NCBI GenBank assembly: GCA_003313425.1
Contig: NHZP01000041.1
Span: 62,001 to 126,000 of the forward strand
Source of the DNA: Pseudopyrenochaeta lycopersici
Lineage: Eukaryota; Ascomycota; Dothideomycetes; Pleosporales; Pseudopyrenochaetaceae
DNA: 64,000 nt
Direction: 5' to 3'
Part shown: piece by piece, positions 61,131 to 64,000 of the stretch
Numbering within the stretch: the stretch's first letter is position 1
Layout of the letters: every line of letters starts with the position of its first letter
Translations under genes and position numbers: made by a program
The notes under the pieces: model-generated
Told to the model about the DNA's origin: nothing
Databases searched by the model: none
What the model saw: the letters and a program-made list of their open reading frames with translations, nothing else

Positions 61131-62325
61131 CCCGTCAGCAAAGATATATAAGATTAAAGTTGCCTGACGCTTAGACCAGCTACTATTATGTATAGTACCA
61201 CTTATCGTACGTTCACCTTTAAGGTGGTAGGTATAGCCATCAAAGAACTCAAACGGTATAGGTACTTCGTCCATATTAATGATTAAAGACAGCTTGAAGC
61301 GCCAAAACGTATAGCAACCAGTCTAAACAATCAAATTACGGCGAATAAACCTCAGAAACCGATTCACATACTCGAGATAGTAGGTTGGTAGCTGCTGAGC
61401 AGCATGGGTGAGGCGCCTCCACGTGATATCCCATCGACGGCAGAAGCCTTAAAACCAGCCATTTAAAAACTTAAAGCTATACTGCTTACTAGCAAATACT
61501 TACTTCACCAGGCAAGTTAGGGTCAACGCCGACAATCGTCCAGTACAGCAGCTTCGCCCTCCGTTGCAACCAGAACCGAGATACCTTCCGTCCTAACTGC
61601 CTCCACTCAATAAACTGTCCAAATAAAGCAAGCTCAATGATGGGTAGCTTTTCACCTTTCACGCTTAATGCGTCGCGTCGTCCACTCCAACTAAGGCCCA
61701 TAATCTTAACCCAGTTATACCATATATTATTAATAGTCCTCTCGGGTACTTTAAAGTGCTCTAAGGTCTCCTTAGCTGTAGGAGGCCTATAAAAACCATC
61801 CTAAGAGAGGCCTTGGAGGCAACGCTGCTTCTGTTTAAGGCCAAGGCGTACATCAGGCTCCTCAATCCGGTAGTGAAGGAGGTAGTTAATAATCTCAAGC
61901 TTCCTCTTAGAACGCACATTGTTATCTAATTTTCGAGCAGGAGGAGGTTTGTATGAGGCCCCCTTACTAATTAGATCCTTCATTGTTATTTTCTTGCGTC
62001 CTAATTTCACTTTAGTAGAACGGAGAGAGTTAAGGTCACTAGAGCTTACCGGCTGGAGTGGAAATCGAGCCATCTTGGCGAGCAGCCTGGCATGCAGCCA
62101 GCTGAGCTGGTCGGTGAGAGGACTGGTCAAAGACTGGCCTTTGAACCGTTTTAGTGCTCAGCGCTAACTAAATTTTCCAGGGATGTCACATCTGCGTCGC
62201 AGAACAATCAAGGGCTGCTATTTGACCGCTTACCAAGGCTCCACCGGTTACCCGAAAACCCCTGCCTAGCGTTTCGCCATCGTGTCAAGTTTATACGGTA
62301 GTCTCCCCCCAGTGCTCGACTTCGT

Positions 62326-62726
62326 CTAATCGTCCCTGACCCTAAATTGCCCTAGGATCTGCGTCTGTTCCATAATCTTAAGGGCTTTGGTGGCTAGCTT
62401 GCGGTTGTTGAGGATGCCGGAGATTGTTCCGTCCTGGAAGGCGGCCAAATTCCCAGTTCTGGAAAAGAGAGGTTGGCGCGGGAAAATGAAGCGAGAGAGC
62501 GCCAAGCCCATTGATTCACGTTTCGCGTTACGCGTTTTGAACCCTAACGCTTCGACCAGCAACGTGTAAACTTACTTCTACTGGAGAAGTCCTCCTTCGC
62601 TGTATCCTCGACCTGAGATCCTTTCATTCCTCGACGCCAAAAGATGGGGAGGCCGGAGTGGTCCTTGCGGGAGACAATAAAATCAAACAGGGGACCGGTC
62701 TTGTTGGGGATCCGTGCGGCAGGCAT
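62326..62726 (-). CDS. hypothetical 122-residue two-exon protein
   Basis: Exons 62726-62576 and 62543-62326 join through a very short 32-bp intron (GTAAGT donor, GCGTTAG acceptor) and sum to 123 codons. The protein is basic (MPAARIPNKTGPLFDFIVSR, GLALSRFIFPRQPLF, NRKLATKALKIMEQ) and unrecognised. The ATG has a good context (AACATGCC). It ends 26 bases from the right end of the nested transposon. The intron is shorter than usual for these fungi, so the model could be wrong; the exon-2 sequence nevertheless looks protein-like. Confidence 0.4.
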
Positions 62727-63415
62727 GTTAAACCATAGGAATGCGCTCCTGCATCGAGCAGCCTGTGGTCCTTGTCGGATGAGCGTTGAAAAGGGGTCAG
62801 GAGCCTATAAAAATATCCTTTCGTCTCTAACAAATGCCTCCTCTGCACGGCAAGGCAGGAGATGCACGTGAGGGCAAACATTCCCTCCCAGTCGCCATCG
62901 CTTCCCCGTCGTCGGTCTTCGGTCTTCGTTCCCATACAGACATTGGTGAGTCCTTCTTGGATTTCCTCTTCTGAATCTGGCTCAGCCAAGAAGGTGTAAT
63001 TTCTGACTCTTACCAGGGGGGGAAAAAGAGACATACATACCATTGGACGTGCGTACGTGCTCCGCTATTGTGACTGCCTGATGTGCTGTACTGACTTGCG
63101 TAGTGCGCCTGTGGATACTCCTCCATACCCCATCAAACGGCTTCATGCCCATCGTGCGGGACATACCGCTGCGGGACCTGCCAATTCACAAAAGTTCAGA
63201 TCAAGTGAAGACAGCAGGACGAATATTATCGCGTGGAGCTATCCTGGCCAGCCCCGGTCGGTTTTGAAGAAGCAATTTGCAGAAGAGGCGTCTCGATAGA
63301 TAAGATTCCTTAAAGTGGAAAACAGTCGGAGTGCATGGCTGCAGATGCTCGAGGGCTATCCGGGTTGGGTCAAGGCAGTGACCGTCTTGCTAGACGGCAA
63401 GGTGCTGGTGTCGGC
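62727..63415. other. no firmly supported gene
   Basis: A 139-codon minus frame (62624-63043) overlaps the small gene out of frame and has no features. No other signal seen. Confidence 0.35.
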
Positions 63416-63769
63416 ATCGAACAACAAAACCTGGCGTCGACATTTTGGAATCAGGGGCGGTGGAAGGAGGCCAAAGAGCTGGAGGTGCAAGTGATGGAGA
63501 CGAGAAAGAAGGTGCTTGGGGACGGGCATCCAAACACGCTGACCAGCATGAACAATCTCGCATTTACGTTAAGGGCCCAAGGCTGCAATGACGAGGCTGT
63601 TTTACTAATGGAAAAATGCTTCAAACTGCGGAAACACGTCCCGGGTCCTCGGCATCTATACACAACATTATCACTAGAAGCTCTAAATGGTTGGCGGTTG
63701 GAGAATGTGGGGAGCCGTTTAAATTTTTTTATCTGTTGCACGCTTAGCAGTATAATAGGTATTGCCTAG
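63416..63769 (+). pseudogene. TPR fragment of an NLR-type protein
   Basis: Plus-strand frame reads EQQNLASTFWNQGRWKEAKE, LEVQVMETRKKVLGDGHPNT, LTSMNNLAFTLRAQGCNDEA and LMEKCFKLRKHVPGPRH, i.e. two to three TPR_12 units of the kinesin-light-chain type that close fungal NB-ARC-TPR proteins. The end (LEALNGWRLE) parallels the fragment at 51984-52208. No nucleotide-binding domain precedes it, so it is a relic. Confidence 0.75.
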
Positions 63770-64000
63770 AAGAGAAGACGTTGTAATTAGAACTAACGTG
63801 TTCCACCACCGAGCTGGCCAGACCACCGGATGGCCGCCCTGCAACCTGTAGCACGGTTCAAAACAGGATATCTCAACAACCACTAGAGCTTTACATTAAG
63901 AGGCAAGAAGCCTAGGATCTACAATCCGAAACAGTCCCTATGCGTCCTGACAGACCTTCCTCGGTATCCTTGGAACCACACTCGCAGCTTCTGGTGCGAG
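63770..64000. other. no gene seen
   Basis: Last 230 bases contain no frame or repeat I can identify. Confidence 0.5.

Larger units (their letters stand above)
57369..62130 (-). pseudogene. pogo-type transposase split by nested hAT
   Basis: The N-terminal half (62130 to 61139) reads LKQKQRCLQGLS, then KVPERTINNIWYNWVKI (HTH), RQLGRKVSRFWLQRRAK, NGWF, and the catalytic start LIINMDEVPIPFEF, ending YIFADG. Across the hAT the frame resumes at 58083 with RVPRLKPKLIFYGAPGGQIW, YNNEGLLVNWIEQEL, SLLVMDSASFHKTE with a catalytic Asp, and VIPPGCTGLLQPLDVAINKA, ending at 57369. In-frame stops (near 61800, 61500, after EH and after KTE) show it was already decaying or decayed later. The break falls exactly between ADG and RVPRLKP. 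Confidence 0.85.
56606..62298 (-). mobile_element. pogo-type DNA transposon interrupted by a hAT element
   Basis: Terminal inverted repeats of about 40 bp, CCGTATAAACTTG(C/A)CACG…GGCGAAACGCTAG, start at 56606 and end at 62298 with four or so mismatches. Each end is flanked by TA (56604-56605 and 62299-62300), the target duplication of Tc1/mariner/pogo elements. Removing the nested hAT (3047 bp plus its 8-bp duplication) leaves about 2.64 kb. The interior encodes a pogo-like DDE transposase on the minus strand. A CTACCACCCTCA-type low-complexity patch is at 57040-57105. Confidence 0.88.

Overview
The window is filamentous-ascomycete DNA (Pezizomycotina; a Dothideomycete is my best guess, from gene content only). 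Genes carry short introns of about 45-75 bp with GTAAGT/GTATGT-like donors and CTAAC-like branch sites. The families are typical of such fungi: fungal-rhodopsin-fold membrane proteins, HET domains, NACHT-ankyrin proteins, a patatin-like phospholipase and fungal DNA transposons. Most dead copies carry stops where Trp or Gln is expected (TGG to TAG/TGA, CAG/CAA to TAG/TAA), as repeat-induced point mutation or other C-to-T decay would leave. Gene models given as exon lists were spliced by hand from the sequence; in each, exon lengths sum to a whole number of codons.

Layout. 1-17 kb holds five members of the fungal-rhodopsin family (two intact, two with nonsense mutations, one fragment), a 5'-truncated cytochrome P450 and pogo/Fot1 transposon remnants. 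17-24 kb holds LINE fragments, an acidic protein with a 26-copy DED repeat, a large imperfect inverted repeat and a small protein with a chromo-shadow-like domain. 24.9-28 kb is a 996-residue RING plus patatin-like protein. 29.7-32.8 kb is a nearly intact hAT transposon abutting a truncated BCS1-like AAA ATPase. 33.9-39.6 kb is the centrepiece: one 8-exon gene of 1756 codons encoding HET, NACHT, a second NACHT, about 12 ankyrin repeats and a C-terminal ubiquitin-conjugating (E2/UBC) fold whose catalytic Cys is Ser. 40-52 kb is transposon debris, two dead nuclease-like genes, a second HET gene bracketed by inverted repeats, and a cytidine deaminase. 53.6-55.6 kb is a 612-residue coiled-coil membrane protein. 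56.6-62.3 kb is a nested transposon pair: a hAT element with TIRs and an 8-bp target duplication sits inside a pogo-type DDE transposase that has its own TIRs and TA duplication.

Together the region reads as an accessory, repeat-rich compartment with several genes of the fungal allorecognition/innate-immunity type (two HET proteins, an NLR-like giant, a patatin-like effector, NLR-type TPR and ankyrin scraps). No metabolic operon-like pathway can be supported.
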